Origin: Woeseiaceae bacterium
GTDB lineage: Bacteria; Pseudomonadota; Gammaproteobacteria; Steroidobacterales; Woeseiaceae
NCBI GenBank assembly: GCA_028280615.1
Contig: JANQLK010000031.1
Coordinates: forward strand, 186,001 to 250,000
Direction of reading: 5' to 3'
DNA length: 64,000 nucleotides
Shown: in pieces, positions 16,505 to 25,996 of the stretch
Layout of the letters: every line of letters starts with the position of its first letter
Position numbering within the stretch: position 1 is the first letter of the stretch
Made by a program: the position numbers and the translations under genes
The notes under the pieces: generated by a model
Told to the model about the DNA's origin: nothing
The model's input: only the letters and a program-made list of their open reading frames with translations
Database searches by the model: none

Positions 16505-17866
16505 GTGGCAGTGAGAATTACACCCAAGCAGCCGATCACGAGGCGACTCGGCGATGACGTCATCGCGTTGACGGCTCGCGGTCCCGTACGCGTCAACTCA
16601 TTCCTCGAGCAGGCGACCGGGATCGCGGCAGAGCTGCCGGATCGCGACTACGTCATCAACCTCTCAAGCGATCGATTCGAGTTCCTGCTGGGTTTCTGCG
16701 CGGCGGTCATCGCCCGGCAGTGCACGCTGATGCCGCCCAATCGCCAGCCGCTGACGCTCGAGCGGCTTTCGAATGACTATCCCGACTGTTACGTACTCGG
16801 CGGCGACGCTATCGAAGGCGTCGAACATGTCACGATCGCGTCGCTCGAACCGGGCAGGGTCGCCGGTCCGCCGCCGTTCGTTACCGACGATCAACTGTGC
16901 GCGATCGTCTTCACGTCCGGGAGCACGGGCCAGTCCGCGCCCAACCGGAAGTACTGGCGAACCCTGGCAGGCGGCACGGCCGCCAACATCGATCTGCTGC
17001 TCGACGGCACCGCGAGCGGGCTCAACATCGTCGCGACCGTTCCGCCGCAGCACATGTGGGGTCTCGAGATGTCCATCCTGTTGCCGCTGTTTGCCGACGT
17101 TGCAATCAGCCAGTCGACGCCGTTCTTTCCCGGCGACATCTACGACGCGCTGGCGTCGATAGCGCCGCCGAGGGCGCTGGTGTCATCGCCGGTGCACCTG
17201 GCGGCATTTCTCGACGCCGCCCCGGGCGACGTGGATATCGAACGAATCTACACGGCGACGGCGCCGCTCCGTCCCGAACTGGCCCGGCGGCTCGAGGAAC
17301 GCTTCGGCGCCGGGGTCATCGATGTCTTCGGCTGCAGCGAATCGGGCATCATCGCGGCGCGCAGGCCGGTCCTCGATCAGGACTGGCTGCTCGCTTCCCC
17401 GTTCACGCTCGAGCCCGACTCGGACCGTACACTGATCCGCGCGGGACACCTGGACGAAGCCGTGCCGCTCAACGACCGGGTCGAACTGATCGGCGATCGA
17501 AACTTTCGCTGGGTCGGGCGCAACGAGGACATGGTTAACATCGCCGGGAAACGAGGCTCGCTCGCGGAGATCAACCACTACCTCAACGAGCTGGACGGTG
17601 TGCGTGACGGCATCGTCTTCCAGCCCGCCCCGGACGCAAAACGACTCGCGGCGCTGGTCGTCGCTCCGGGGCTCGGGTCCACGGACATACTCGAGGGCCT
17701 GCGGCAGAGCGTGGAGCCGGCATTCCTGCCACGGCCGGTCTACCTGGTCGACAGCCTGCCGAGGCAGGAAACCGGCAAGCTGCCGAGATCGGCGGTGCTC
17801 GAAGCGTATGCGACGATAAGCCGCGATCGGCAAAGCGGCGGAGCTGGCAATGGCACGGACAATTAG
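16505..17866 (+). CDS. AMP-dependent aryl acid:ACP/CoA ligase
   Basis: A 453-residue adenylate-forming enzyme, short for the superfamily. Phosphate-binding motif IVFTSGSTG at residues 135-142, acyl pocket region IDVFGCSESGIIA, hinge segment RNEDMVNIAGKRGSLAEIN, and C-terminal ETGKLPR with the lysine (about residue 425) needed for adenylation. The P-loop is followed by QSAPNRKYW rather than the usual TGxPK. By analogy with XanA2 it should activate hydroxybenzoate and load it on the adjacent carrier protein. GTG start at 16505. The last 17 bases overlap the LolA-like gene. Confidence 0.85.
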   Translation: MAVRITPKQPITRRLGDDVIALTARGPVRVNSFLEQATGIAAELPDRDYVINLSSDRFEFLLGFCAAVIARQCTLMPPNRQPLTLERLSNDYPDCYVLGGDAIEGVEHVTIASLEPGRVAGPPPFVTDDQLCAIVFTSGSTGQSAPNRKYWRTLAGGTAANIDLLLDGTASGLNIVATVPPQHMWGLEMSILLPLFADVAISQSTPFFPGDIYDALASIAPPRALVSSPVHLAAFLDAAPGDVDIERIYTATAPLRPELARRLEERFGAGVIDVFGCSESGIIAARRPVLDQDWLLASPFTLEPDSDRTLIRAGHLDEAVPLNDRVELIGDRNFRWVGRNEDMVNIAGKRGSLAEINHYLNELDGVRDGIVFQPAPDAKRLAALVVAPGLGSTDILEGLRQSVEPAFLPRPVYLVDSLPRQETGKLPRSAVLEAYATISRDRQSGGAGNGTDN

Positions 17867-18470
17867 ATCGGTCACCCGCGTGCTCGCTGCGATGACGTGT
17901 GCGCTCGCACTTTGCGCGGCCGTCCAGACGGCCGCCGCGGCGAATGTCGACGAGCCCGTGGACCTGCCGTCCCTGCTGGCCGCGACGCGAGTCGAGCCGC
18001 CGGCGCGCGTGCCGTTTTCCGAGACCCGCCACAACCCGCTCTTCGACACGCCGCTCGAGCTCGAGGGCTACGTCGAGTACCTGGCACCGGGCGTGCTCAG
18101 GAAAGTCATCGAGTCGCCATTCGAAGAGGCGCTGTTGATCGACGCGGGCAAGGTCAGCGTGCGATCCGATGGCGAAACACGGCAGCTTCCGGCCAGGAGC
18201 CGCAGGGCGCTGGCGACGCTGCTGACGCCTGTCGAAGCCCTGCTCGCGGGCGATGCAACGCCGCTGCGCTCGGCATTCGACTACGCCATCGCCGGCGGCG
18301 AACCGAGCTGGCGAATCGAGCTCACGCCGAAGGCGCGCCGCCTGTCGAAGCACCTGACGAGCGTGAGCATTTCGGGCGCATACGGCGCCGTCAACGAAAT
18401 CCATACCGAGCTCGAGGGCGGTGAGCGGCACGTGATGCGGCTGCATCACGACGACGCCCCACCGCGATGA
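17850..18470 (+). CDS. LolA-like periplasmic carrier protein
   Basis: A 206-residue exported protein: signal peptide VTRVLAAMTCALALCAAVQT ending in an Ala-rich site, then a LolA-like beta-sheet pattern with ARVPFSETRHNPLFDTPLEL (the strand with the FxxxR core) and LEGYVEYLAPGVLRKVIESP. LolA-type proteins shuttle lipids or lipoproteins from inner to outer membrane; those in aryl polyene clusters are presumed to carry the polyene lipid. It overlaps the ligase gene by 17 bases and the MMPL exporter by 4 (ATGA). Confidence 0.8.
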   Translation: MARTIRSVTRVLAAMTCALALCAAVQTAAAANVDEPVDLPSLLAATRVEPPARVPFSETRHNPLFDTPLELEGYVEYLAPGVLRKVIESPFEEALLIDAGKVSVRSDGETRQLPARSRRALATLLTPVEALLAGDATPLRSAFDYAIAGGEPSWRIELTPKARRLSKHLTSVSISGAYGAVNEIHTELEGGERHVMRLHHDDAPPR

Positions 18471-20752
18471 CCGCGGGCGGGCAGACAGCCTCGCGTCTGT
18501 CCGTCGCGTGGCTCACGGCCGCGCTCGCGATGGCGACTGTCGTTGGCATGCGGCTCGAACTCAGCTTCGACCTGAGCGCGTTCTTCCCGTCCGAGTCCAC
18601 GCTGTCGCATGACATCCTCGTCGAGCAGATTCAGCGCGGGCCGGCGTCGCGGCTGTTCGTGATCGGTCTCGGCGGGGCAGACGCCGAGCTCCGCCAAGAG
18701 GCGAGCGAACGCATGCGGGCGGCCCTGGCCGAGAGCCCGCTGTTCGCGGCCGTCACGAACGGCGAGTTCGACCCAGGCGACGCGGCGATTCCGGATATCG
18801 TCCGGCGCTACTACCCGCTGCTCGATGACCTCGACTACGGTATCGAGTCACTGTCGGGCGTCATGCAGTCGCGGCTACGCGACCTGGCCTTCGGCGGAGG
18901 CCGGGCGCTCGGCGACATCATCGCGATCGATCCGTATCTCGCGACGCTCGATATCTTAAGCGCGCTGGCGCCGGCCGAGATCGACGGCGGCCCGTGGGTG
19001 GCGCCCGACGGACGCGCCGTCGTCATGGCCGAAACCTGGGCATCGTCCATCGACACGGACGCTCAGCGCGCGGCGATGCAGGCGATTGGCGATGCGTTCT
19101 CGGCGCTGCCCGCGGCCGGCGACCTCGAGCTCGACGTTACCGGTGTCGGCGCCTTCGGCATCGAACTCGAACAGGCCATCCGCGCCGAAGCGGCATTCCG
19201 CAGCGCTGCCGCGAGCGTCGCGCTCGTGCTGGTCCTGCTGCTCGTGTTCCGGCGGCTGCGCCTCGTCCTGCTGTCGACCCTGCCGCTCGGCATGGGCTTC
19301 CTCGCGGGCCTGGCGATGGTCAGCGCCGTTTTCGACAGCGTGCACGGCATTACGCTTGCGTTCGGCTTTACGATGCTCGGCGTCGCCATCGACTACCCGC
19401 TGCACCTGTTCAGTCATGCCGCGGAATCGCCGGGCTCGGCGGCAATGTCGAGGATCTGGCCCACGATGCGGCTCGGCGTCACGAGCACGGTGATCGCGTA
19501 CCTTGCGCTCGTGTTCGCCGGCTCCGGCGGGCTCGCCCAGCTCGGCGCGTTCACGGTGACGGGCGTCATCGTCGCCGCGCTCGTCACGCGGACCTGGCTG
19601 CCGCCGCTGTTGGGAGAGCATACGGCCCCGCGAGTGCGGGACGATGGCGGAGCAACCGCGCCACGGCTGAGCTTCGCCGCGGGCGGCGCCGTCTTCGCCA
19701 CAGCGCTGGGCGTGCTGCTGTGGACGGGCGCCGATGGGCTCTGGGATGACGACCTGTCGAGCCTGAGCCCGGTGCCGGCCGCGAGGCTCGAGGACGATCG
19801 CGTACTGCGCTCGGCCACGGCCACGGCGGACATGCGCTACCAGCTCGTATTGCACGACACGACGCTCGATACCTTGTTGTCCGACTGCGAGCGCCTGGAA
19901 ACCCTGCTCGGCTCGGCGGCCGGCGACGGTCTCGTGGACAGCTGGCAGTCTCCGTGCCAGCTCCTGCCGGGCCGCGACCTGCAACTCGCGCGCCAGGCAA
20001 GGATCCCGCCGGCGGACGAACTCAGGCGACGGATTGCCGCAAGCGTCGCGGCCACGCCGTTCCGCCCGGACGCGTTCGAGCCGTTCGTGGAAAACGCCGC
20101 CCGAACCCGCGAACTCGGCGTGTTGACGCCGGCCGACTTCGCCGATTCGCCGCTAAAGTCCTGGCTCGACGCACATCTCGTCGACATGGGCGGACGCTGG
20201 GTCGCGCTCGTGTCACTCGTGAACCCCGATCCCGAACGGCTCGCCGCCGTCGTCCCGGCTTGGCCCGTCGATGCCGAACTCGTCGATCTCAAGGCGGCAT
20301 CGGTCGAACTCATGCGCGACTACCGCAGCGGCGCCACCCGCGTCATCGGCGTGGCCGCGCTCCTGATCCTGCTTCTGTTCTGGTTATCGCGCCAGCGAGT
20401 CGGGCAAACGGCCTGGGTCGCAACAACCGTGGCCGCCGCCGTCGCCGGCACCGTGGCCGTGACGAGCCTCGTTCACGGCGGCCTGACGGTCATGCACCTC
20501 GTCGCGCTGTTGCTCGTGCTCGGGCTGGGGCTCGACTACGCGCTGTTCCTGGGCCGCACCGAGACGGAGGCCGAGCGGCGCTTCACGGACCGGGGCGTGT
20601 TCGCCTGTGCGGCGTCGACGAGCCTCGCGTTCGGCATCCTCGCACTGTCGTCAATTCCCGTGCTCGGCTACCTCGGACTCACGGTTGCGACCGGCTCGGC
20701 CGCGAGCTACGCGATCGCCTGGCTGGGCAGCCGGCCGCGACGGCGGGACTGA
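18467..20752 (+). CDS. MMPL/RND-type exporter
   Basis: A 761-residue inner-membrane transporter with the MMPL layout: one N-terminal transmembrane helix, a large periplasmic loop, a bundle around residues 245-400 (ASVALVLVLLLVFRRL, TLAFGFTMLGVAIDYPLHLF), a second loop, and a second bundle to the end (VIGVAALLILLLFWLS, LVLGLGLDYALFLGRTE). The GxxxDY elements in both halves are the proton-relay positions of the family. It is the likely exporter of the polyene, handing it to the LolA-like protein encoded immediately upstream. Its stop faces the end of the convergent flavoprotein gene across 12 bases. Confidence 0.88.
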   Translation: MTAGGQTASRLSVAWLTAALAMATVVGMRLELSFDLSAFFPSESTLSHDILVEQIQRGPASRLFVIGLGGADAELRQEASERMRAALAESPLFAAVTNGEFDPGDAAIPDIVRRYYPLLDDLDYGIESLSGVMQSRLRDLAFGGGRALGDIIAIDPYLATLDILSALAPAEIDGGPWVAPDGRAVVMAETWASSIDTDAQRAAMQAIGDAFSALPAAGDLELDVTGVGAFGIELEQAIRAEAAFRSAAASVALVLVLLLVFRRLRLVLLSTLPLGMGFLAGLAMVSAVFDSVHGITLAFGFTMLGVAIDYPLHLFSHAAESPGSAAMSRIWPTMRLGVTSTVIAYLALVFAGSGGLAQLGAFTVTGVIVAALVTRTWLPPLLGEHTAPRVRDDGGATAPRLSFAAGGAVFATALGVLLWTGADGLWDDDLSSLSPVPAARLEDDRVLRSATATADMRYQLVLHDTTLDTLLSDCERLETLLGSAAGDGLVDSWQSPCQLLPGRDLQLARQARIPPADELRRRIAASVAATPFRPDAFEPFVENAARTRELGVLTPADFADSPLKSWLDAHLVDMGGRWVALVSLVNPDPERLAAVVPAWPVDAELVDLKAASVELMRDYRSGATRVIGVAALLILLLFWLSRQRVGQTAWVATTVAAAVAGTVAVTSLVHGGLTVMHLVALLLVLGLGLDYALFLGRTETEAERRFTDRGVFACAASTSLAFGILALSSIPVLGYLGLTVATGSAASYAIAWLGSRPRRRD

Positions 20753-20764
20753 CGGCGCGCCGGT

Positions 20765-22333
20765 CTACTGCGCGAGGCGCTGGCCGAGATCGCCGAGCAG
20801 CCCGCAGGGCGCCGGCGCCGCGTCGTCGGCGAGCAGGTCGAGCAGCCTCGGCGACAGCGTGTTGAGCATCGCGTGGTTGTCGTCGAACTCGCGTTCGCGA
20901 TGGCCCGTCGGCTCGAGCAGCGCGGCGTTGAGTTCGTACAGAACCGGGATTGCGGTCTGGTCGAAAAAGCGGCCGCGGCCCTCGTCCTGGATACGTTCTG
21001 CCGCGCGCTCGCGAAACGCGGCCTGCATGCGAAGGTTGAGATCGCGCAGCTCCACGAGCCTGGGCTGGAGCTCGCGCAGGAAATCGATGTCGGTCATCAC
21101 CTCGCGGAAGTACAGCCAGGTCAGCACGGACCAGTAGTAGGCGTAGTCCCAGGTCGTCTTGACGACCATGAGCCGCGTATCGCCGAAGCCCGGGTACAGG
21201 TTTTCGTACAGGCTCATCGTGCTGTCGAAGAAGGACTTGTACATCTGCTGGTAGACGGCCGCGTGCGCGGGGAACTGATCGCCGGCGCGCTCGCGGCGAA
21301 TCATGTCGCAGATGAACGTGTTGGCGATGCCGATGAAGTCGGAGCCGGGCGAGTAGAACGGGTCGCTGAACAGCCCGGCCTCGCCGGTCAGCGCCCAGCG
21401 CTCGCGCGACCAGACCTGCTCGGAGTTCTGCGACAGGTTCTTCATGAACGCGAAGTCCATGAGCGTCTCGCGGGCGGCTTCGACCTCGGCGGCCAGTCTG
21501 GGCTGGTGACGGGACAGCCACTCGCGAAACCGCTCGAACGTGCTGAACGACGACAGCGGATGAATGTCGGGGTCGGCGACCAGGCCTACGCTCGTGCGGT
21601 CGCCGGCCAGCGGGATGATCCAGACCCAGTAGCCCGGGCCCATCAGGTGATTCGTCGACAGCCGGCGCGGCTTCGCGCAGCGCTCGAGCCAGGCCTCGTC
21701 GCTCGACCAGCGGTTGACGTCGATGACCGCGTCGAGCCTGAACCACGCCGATGCCATGCGATGCCCGCTCGGCCGCCCTAGCTTGAGGCCGCGTTTGAGC
21801 ATCGTCGCGCGCGCGCCGGCATCCACGATCCAGCGGCTTTCGATCGAGCGTGCCTCGCCGTTCTTGCCGATGTCGAGTGCGTGCGTGCCGCCGTTCGATG
21901 CGAGCCGGGCGTCCCTGACCAGGCAATCGTCGAGCAGCATGACACCGCTGTCGCGCGCGAGCTTCGCGAGATCGCCCTCGAGCCGGCCGCGATCAATTTG
22001 GTAGCTGATCGCCGGCAGCAGCCGGCTTGCGCCGAGCTCATCGGCCTCGGCAAGATCCGATCTCATGCCTGCGCCGAAGAACAGCCGCAGCCCGAACTTC
22101 CTGAGATGCGACTTCTCGAGCAGCTCACCAAGGCCCAGCGTGTTCGACAGGTAGTGGGCTCCGATCTCGACGGTCGATTCGCCGATCTTGTGCGCGGCAA
22201 CCGGCGGCGGCAGCTTGTTGCGTTCCAGTACCGCCACCGACAGCTCGGGCAGCGACTGGCGGATTTGTAGAGCGAGCGTGAGTCCCGCAAGACCGCCGCC
22301 GATGATCGCAACGTCGTGCACCTGGCTATCCAC
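20765..22333 (-). CDS. Flavin-dependent halogenase-like oxidoreductase (pigment cluster, copy 2)
   Basis: A 522-residue FAD protein, longer than copy 1 and with its own C-terminal helical region. FAD loop AIIGGGLAGLTL (residues 9-20), GESTVEIGAHYL near 51, halogenase signature intact (Trp236, Trp238, Pro241 in WVWIIP), possible catalytic Lys79 in HLRKFGLRLFF, and GEAGLFSDPFYSPG as second FAD motif. The two copies are clearly different subfamilies, so they may act on different positions or substrates. It is the last gene of a three-gene minus-strand operon with the ketosynthase pair and overlaps the preceding gene by 8 bases. Confidence 0.8.
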   Translation of the reverse strand: MDSQVHDVAIIGGGLAGLTLALQIRQSLPELSVAVLERNKLPPPVAAHKIGESTVEIGAHYLSNTLGLGELLEKSHLRKFGLRLFFGAGMRSDLAEADELGASRLLPAISYQIDRGRLEGDLAKLARDSGVMLLDDCLVRDARLASNGGTHALDIGKNGEARSIESRWIVDAGARATMLKRGLKLGRPSGHRMASAWFRLDAVIDVNRWSSDEAWLERCAKPRRLSTNHLMGPGYWVWIIPLAGDRTSVGLVADPDIHPLSSFSTFERFREWLSRHQPRLAAEVEAARETLMDFAFMKNLSQNSEQVWSRERWALTGEAGLFSDPFYSPGSDFIGIANTFICDMIRRERAGDQFPAHAAVYQQMYKSFFDSTMSLYENLYPGFGDTRLMVVKTTWDYAYYWSVLTWLYFREVMTDIDFLRELQPRLVELRDLNLRMQAAFRERAAERIQDEGRGRFFDQTAIPVLYELNAALLEPTGHREREFDDNHAMLNTLSPRLLDLLADDAAPAPCGLLGDLGQRLAQ

Positions 22334-23114
22334 TGGCCGCCTCCACGTTGACGGAGAGGGCGGCCGCGCCCGGCAGGTCGAGCTGTATCGCTGCTGTCTG
22401 CCGCGAGGCGGCCGCGGCGAGCAGTGCGAGGATTTCGCGACTGAAGTTGTCCTCGACGTCGACAGCCGCCGGCGGACCGGAGCGCGCTGCCGGGCCCGGG
22501 GCGGTATCGACTGACAGCCGTGCCACGGCTTTTCGGGCCGTGCCTTCGGGCATCAGCAGCAGCGCGACCGCCAGCGCGTGCTGGCCCGCGTAGACCGACT
22601 GGAACGGCACGGGCGCGGCCATCTCCTGAACGGTCACGAGCACGGGTACGTCCTCGTCGGCCGCCTGCAGGGCGCCCTCGAGCAGCGCGATGGCCGCCGA
22701 ACGATCGTAGCCCGACACGGCGTTGGCCGGACCGTGCGAACCCGTGGCTATCGACCAGTAGCCCGTCGATGCATTGTGCACGGAGTTGTGGAACTTGGTC
22801 GGTGAGACCGCCGCGGGCATCGTCGCGAGCGTGCGGCACATGTAGTCCGTGATCTGCATGTCGCTCATGCCCGAGGAGAACACGGTCGCGACGGTATCGC
22901 GATCGGCGTGGGCCATCTTGCAGGCCTGGTCCATGACCTCCACGGCCATCTTGACGAACGCCGGCGCTCGCCGGCGCTCTCGCGGCGCGATGAGCTCCGG
23001 TGCAAGCCGGCTTTGAGGCTCGACGTCTTCGCCCCGGATCACGGCGCAGAACTGCGGCCAGTCGGTATATCGCTCGCTGTAGACGCCGATGCCGGCCAGG
23101 TCGACCTTAGCCAT
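22326..23114 (-). CDS. Chain-length-factor-like ketosynthase partner
   Basis: A 262-residue protein resembling the N-terminal half of a ketosynthase (KS-like fold: ATVFSSGMSDMQITDYMC, SPTKFHNSVHNASTGYWS, GYDRSAAIALLEGALQAA). The segment where an active KS has its nucleophilic cysteine reads HNASTGYWSIATG, with no Cys, so it cannot condense by itself. In aryl polyene and xanthomonadin systems such short KS homologues pair with a full KS as chain length factors. It overlaps the KS gene by 8 bases and the flavoprotein gene by 8 bases, in keeping with a stable complex. Confidence 0.8.
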   Translation of the reverse strand: MAKVDLAGIGVYSERYTDWPQFCAVIRGEDVEPQSRLAPELIAPRERRRAPAFVKMAVEVMDQACKMAHADRDTVATVFSSGMSDMQITDYMCRTLATMPAAVSPTKFHNSVHNASTGYWSIATGSHGPANAVSGYDRSAAIALLEGALQAADEDVPVLVTVQEMAAPVPFQSVYAGQHALAVALLLMPEGTARKAVARLSVDTAPGPAARSGPPAAVDVEDNFSREILALLAAAASRQTAAIQLDLPGAAALSVNVEAASG

Positions 23115-24294
23115 TGCGATGCCCGAACAGGAGCGTGGCGTTGCTGCCGCCGAATCCGAACGAGTTGCTGGCAGCGACGCGAATCGGCCTTGCGGTATTT
23201 TCCGTCGCGACCTCGAACTCGATCTCCGGATCGTGCTGCTCGCAGTTGAGCGTGCCCGGCACGACGCCGTGCGTCAGCGCCTCGAGCGCGATGACGGACT
23301 CGAGTATGCCGGCGGCGCCGAGCGCATGACCGGTCCACGCCTTGCTCGAGCTTGCGAGTGTGTCCTTCGAGAAGCGTGCCTCGAGTACCCGGCCCTCGAT
23401 CCTGTCGTTGGCGGGCGTGGCCGTGCCATGCAGGTTGATGTAGTCGACGTCGTCGGCCTCGAGGCCGGCGCGTGCGAGGGCCTGATCGATCGCCATGACG
23501 GCGCCCTTGCCGTCGGGATGTGGATGCGCCATGTGATAGGCGTCCGCGCTTTCGCCGTAGCCCAGGAGCGCGAGCCGCGCGTCCGGCAGAACGTCCTCGC
23601 GGGCCAGCACGGCAAAGCCCGCGGCCTCGCCAATGTTGATGCCGTCGCGGCGCCGGTCGAACGGGCGGCACGGGTCTGCCGACACGAGCTCCAGCGAGTT
23701 GAAGCCGTAGAGGATGCTCATGCACAGGCTGTCCACGCCACCGACCAGCACGGCGTCAACGATGCCCTGGCGTATCCAGCGGGCCGCGGAGGCGAATACC
23801 TTGGCGCTCGACGAACATGCCGTGCTGATCGTCATCGACGGTCCGGTGATTCCCGTTACGGCCGAGACGAAGATACCCGGCGAGTGCAGCGTGTGAACCA
23901 GCGGCTGGCGAAACTCGTCGGGCATCGAGTCGTCGTCCAACAGCTTCGTGTAGGCCTGCTCGGTTCGGCCGATGCTCGACGTACTCGTTCCCATGACGAT
24001 GCCGATGCGCTCGGTTCCGAGCCGCGCTTTCAGATTCTCGACGTCGTCGAGGACGCCGTCCTGGGAAATCGCGAGCCAGGCGAGCTGATTGTTGCGGCTC
24101 TGCAGGTGCTCGAGACCCGCGGGCAGCGACACCGACTCGACGCCGTCGACGCGGCCGATCCACGTGTCGAGGTCGCAACCGTCGAGATCGTTGCGCCTGA
24201 GCCCCGAACGCCGCGCCGCTATCGACGCATGCATCGCCGCAAGGCCGGTACCGGCGGCCGAGGTCGCTGTGTATGAATCTATCGCCAGTCGCAT
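23107..24294 (-). CDS. Beta-ketoacyl-ACP synthase (partner of the chain-length factor)
   Basis: A 395-residue ketosynthase with the full Cys-His-His triad: Cys160 in ISTACSSSAK, His289 in INLHGTATPAND and His323 in WTGHALGAAG. It should perform decarboxylative Claisen condensation to extend the polyene chain, as a heterodimer with the next gene's product. I start at the ATG at 24294 because it begins directly with the first strand of the fold (RLAIDSYTATSAAG); the frame is open 12 codons further upstream without a ribosome site. It is divergent from the acyltransferase operon. Confidence 0.88.
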   Translation of the reverse strand: MRLAIDSYTATSAAGTGLAAMHASIAARRSGLRRNDLDGCDLDTWIGRVDGVESVSLPAGLEHLQSRNNQLAWLAISQDGVLDDVENLKARLGTERIGIVMGTSTSSIGRTEQAYTKLLDDDSMPDEFRQPLVHTLHSPGIFVSAVTGITGPSMTISTACSSSAKVFASAARWIRQGIVDAVLVGGVDSLCMSILYGFNSLELVSADPCRPFDRRRDGINIGEAAGFAVLAREDVLPDARLALLGYGESADAYHMAHPHPDGKGAVMAIDQALARAGLEADDVDYINLHGTATPANDRIEGRVLEARFSKDTLASSSKAWTGHALGAAGILESVIALEALTHGVVPGTLNCEQHDPEIEFEVATENTARPIRVAASNSFGFGGSNATLLFGHRNG

Positions 24295-24392
24295 AACGAG
24301 TTCTCGCCCGCAGGATAGCAGGCCGACCATCGATGACCGATGGCTGCGTTAGAATAACTCCATCCAGCGGCCATTGGAAAGACAGCCCGACC

Positions 24393-25166
24393 GTGCGAAT
24401 CGCGGCGCTCGCATACCGGCTCTACCGCTTCCTCGGGACGACGGCCCTGTGGATCCTGTTCGGCATTTTCGGTCTGTTCGTGGGCTTTGTCGTGCTGCCG
24501 TTCGTCAGCCTCTTCGTCCGCGATCGGCTGCGCCGGCAGACGTTCGCGCGCCGCGTGATCAGCGCCTGCTTCAAGCTCTTTGTCGCGTTCGCCACGGGCA
24601 CACGCCTGTTTACGCTGCGCGTCACCGGCACGGAACGTCACGAAGCGCAGTCGGGTCAGCTGATTCTCGCGAATCATCAGACGTTGATCGACGTCGTCAT
24701 TCTGATCTCGCTGTTCCCCGAGGTCGATTGCGTCGTCAAGGAGGCGATCACCCGCAACCCGGTGCTCCGGATGTCGGTAGGCGCCGCCAATTACATCTCC
24801 AACGCCGAGCCGGCCGACCTGCTCGAGGACTGCGCGGATCGGCTGCGGTCGGGAGCCAACCTGATGCTGTTCCCCGAGGGCACCCGCACGGTCCCGGGGA
24901 AACCGCTCGCGTTCAGGCCCGGGGCCGCCGAGATCGCGCTGCGCGCCGGTGCGCCGATACTGCCGATCGTCATCGACTGCCGGCCGCCGTTTCTGGGCAA
25001 GCACGATCCCTGGTACTGGATTCCGCCCGTAGCGCCGAGCTTCGATATTCGTGTTCTCCGGCCGGTCACGCCACAGGAATATGTCGAAGAACAAGCGGGC
25101 CATCGAGCCGCGCGGCAGTCGCTGAACCGCGCTCTCGAAGCCCTGTTCGAATCCGAGCTGGCTTAG
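24393..25166 (+). CDS. 1-acyl-glycerol-3-phosphate acyltransferase-like (PlsC family)
   Basis: A 257-residue membrane acyltransferase. N-terminal hydrophobic helix (TTALWILFGIFGLFVGFVVL), then NHQTLIDVVI (the HxxxxD motif) and LFPEGTRTVPG. In aryl polyene clusters PlsC-like enzymes probably move the finished polyene to a lipid anchor. The GTG at 24393 is chosen (GGAAAG about 11 bases upstream); a TTG 18 bases further upstream is a possible alternative. First gene of a long plus-strand operon to 32335. Confidence 0.82.
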   Translation: MRIAALAYRLYRFLGTTALWILFGIFGLFVGFVVLPFVSLFVRDRLRRQTFARRVISACFKLFVAFATGTRLFTLRVTGTERHEAQSGQLILANHQTLIDVVILISLFPEVDCVVKEAITRNPVLRMSVGAANYISNAEPADLLEDCADRLRSGANLMLFPEGTRTVPGKPLAFRPGAAEIALRAGAPILPIVIDCRPPFLGKHDPWYWIPPVAPSFDIRVLRPVTPQEYVEEQAGHRAARQSLNRALEALFESELA

Positions 25167-25198
25167 CGTTTGCCCGGAATTTTCCCTAAAATGATCGC

Positions 25199-25435
25199 AT
25201 GGACACAGAAAAATTATACGTCCAGATTCGGGGGATACTCGTCGACCAGTTCGACGTCGAAGAAGCTGCCGTATCGCTGGATGCGAACCTGTATGAAGAG
25301 CTCGAAATCGACAGCATCGACGCCGTCGATTTGCTGGTCCAGCTCAAGGCCCTGACCGGCAAGAGGATCCCGCCCGAGGTATTCAAGGACGTTCGCACGA
25401 TCAGGGACGTCCTGGGTGCGCTTGCAGCCCTGTGA
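25199..25435 (+). CDS. Acyl carrier protein (pigment cluster, copy 2)
   Basis: A 78-residue carrier protein; phosphopantetheine site EELEIDSIDAVDLLV with Ser39, preceded by the acidic helix and followed by TGKRIPPEVFKDVRT, close to FabF/ApeE-type carriers. Two carriers in one cluster suggest a division of labour: one for the aryl starter and one for chain extension, as described in xanthomonadin and aryl polyene systems. Eight bases separate it from the membrane protein gene. Confidence 0.9.
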   Translation: MDTEKLYVQIRGILVDQFDVEEAAVSLDANLYEELEIDSIDAVDLLVQLKALTGKRIPPEVFKDVRTIRDVLGALAAL

Positions 25436-25443
25436 TTTGAGCA

Positions 25444-25995
25444 ATGATCGTTCGGGTGACGTTCGTCGCGCTGCTTACCCTCTATCCCTTCGCCGTCTAC
25501 TTCGGCATACAATTCCTTCCCGTGAGCTTCTTCGGAACGCTCCTGGCGCTAATCGTGGCACTGCGCTTCGTATTCACGAAGCCCGGTGAACGCAGGTCCG
25601 TCATGCCGGTCGTGCTGCTCTTGTTCCTGTATGCGATCGGCGCGGCAATCTACGGAAAAGCCCAGGCACTTCTGTACTATCCGGCGCTCATGAATCTGAC
25701 CTTAAGCGTCCTGTTCGCCGCTTCGGTTCGCAACGGCGATCCGATACTGCTCAGGATCGTCCGTGCACGGCAGATTCCAATGAGCAAGTACGGACCGGCA
25801 TACCTGACGCGGCTGACCGGGCTGTGGTCCGTGTTTTTCTTCCTGAACGCGCTCGTCTCGCTTTGGACGACGACGCTTACGCTCGAGGCATGGACGCTTT
25901 ACAACGGACTCGTTGCCTACATCCTCGTGGCCGTGCTGTTCGCGGTCGAGTTCCTGTTCCGGCGCCACTACAAGAAGCGCATGGGCGTCGGCTGA
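25444..25995 (+). CDS. COG4648-type membrane protein
   Basis: A 183-residue integral membrane protein with at least four hydrophobic segments (FVALLTLYPFAVYFGIQFL, SFFGTLLALIVALRFVF, VVLLLFLYAIGAAIYG, LVAYILVAVLFAVEFLF) and a conserved-looking SKYGPAYLTRLTGLWSVFFF. Proteins of this kind are constant members of aryl polyene clusters and are often listed as COG4648, with no known activity. By position I infer a role in lipid-side assembly or transport. It is tightly spaced between the carrier protein and dehydratase genes. Confidence 0.75.
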   Translation: MIVRVTFVALLTLYPFAVYFGIQFLPVSFFGTLLALIVALRFVFTKPGERRSVMPVVLLLFLYAIGAAIYGKAQALLYYPALMNLTLSVLFAASVRNGDPILLRIVRARQIPMSKYGPAYLTRLTGLWSVFFFLNALVSLWTTTLTLEAWTLYNGLVAYILVAVLFAVEFLFRRHYKKRMGVG

Positions 25996-25996
25996 C

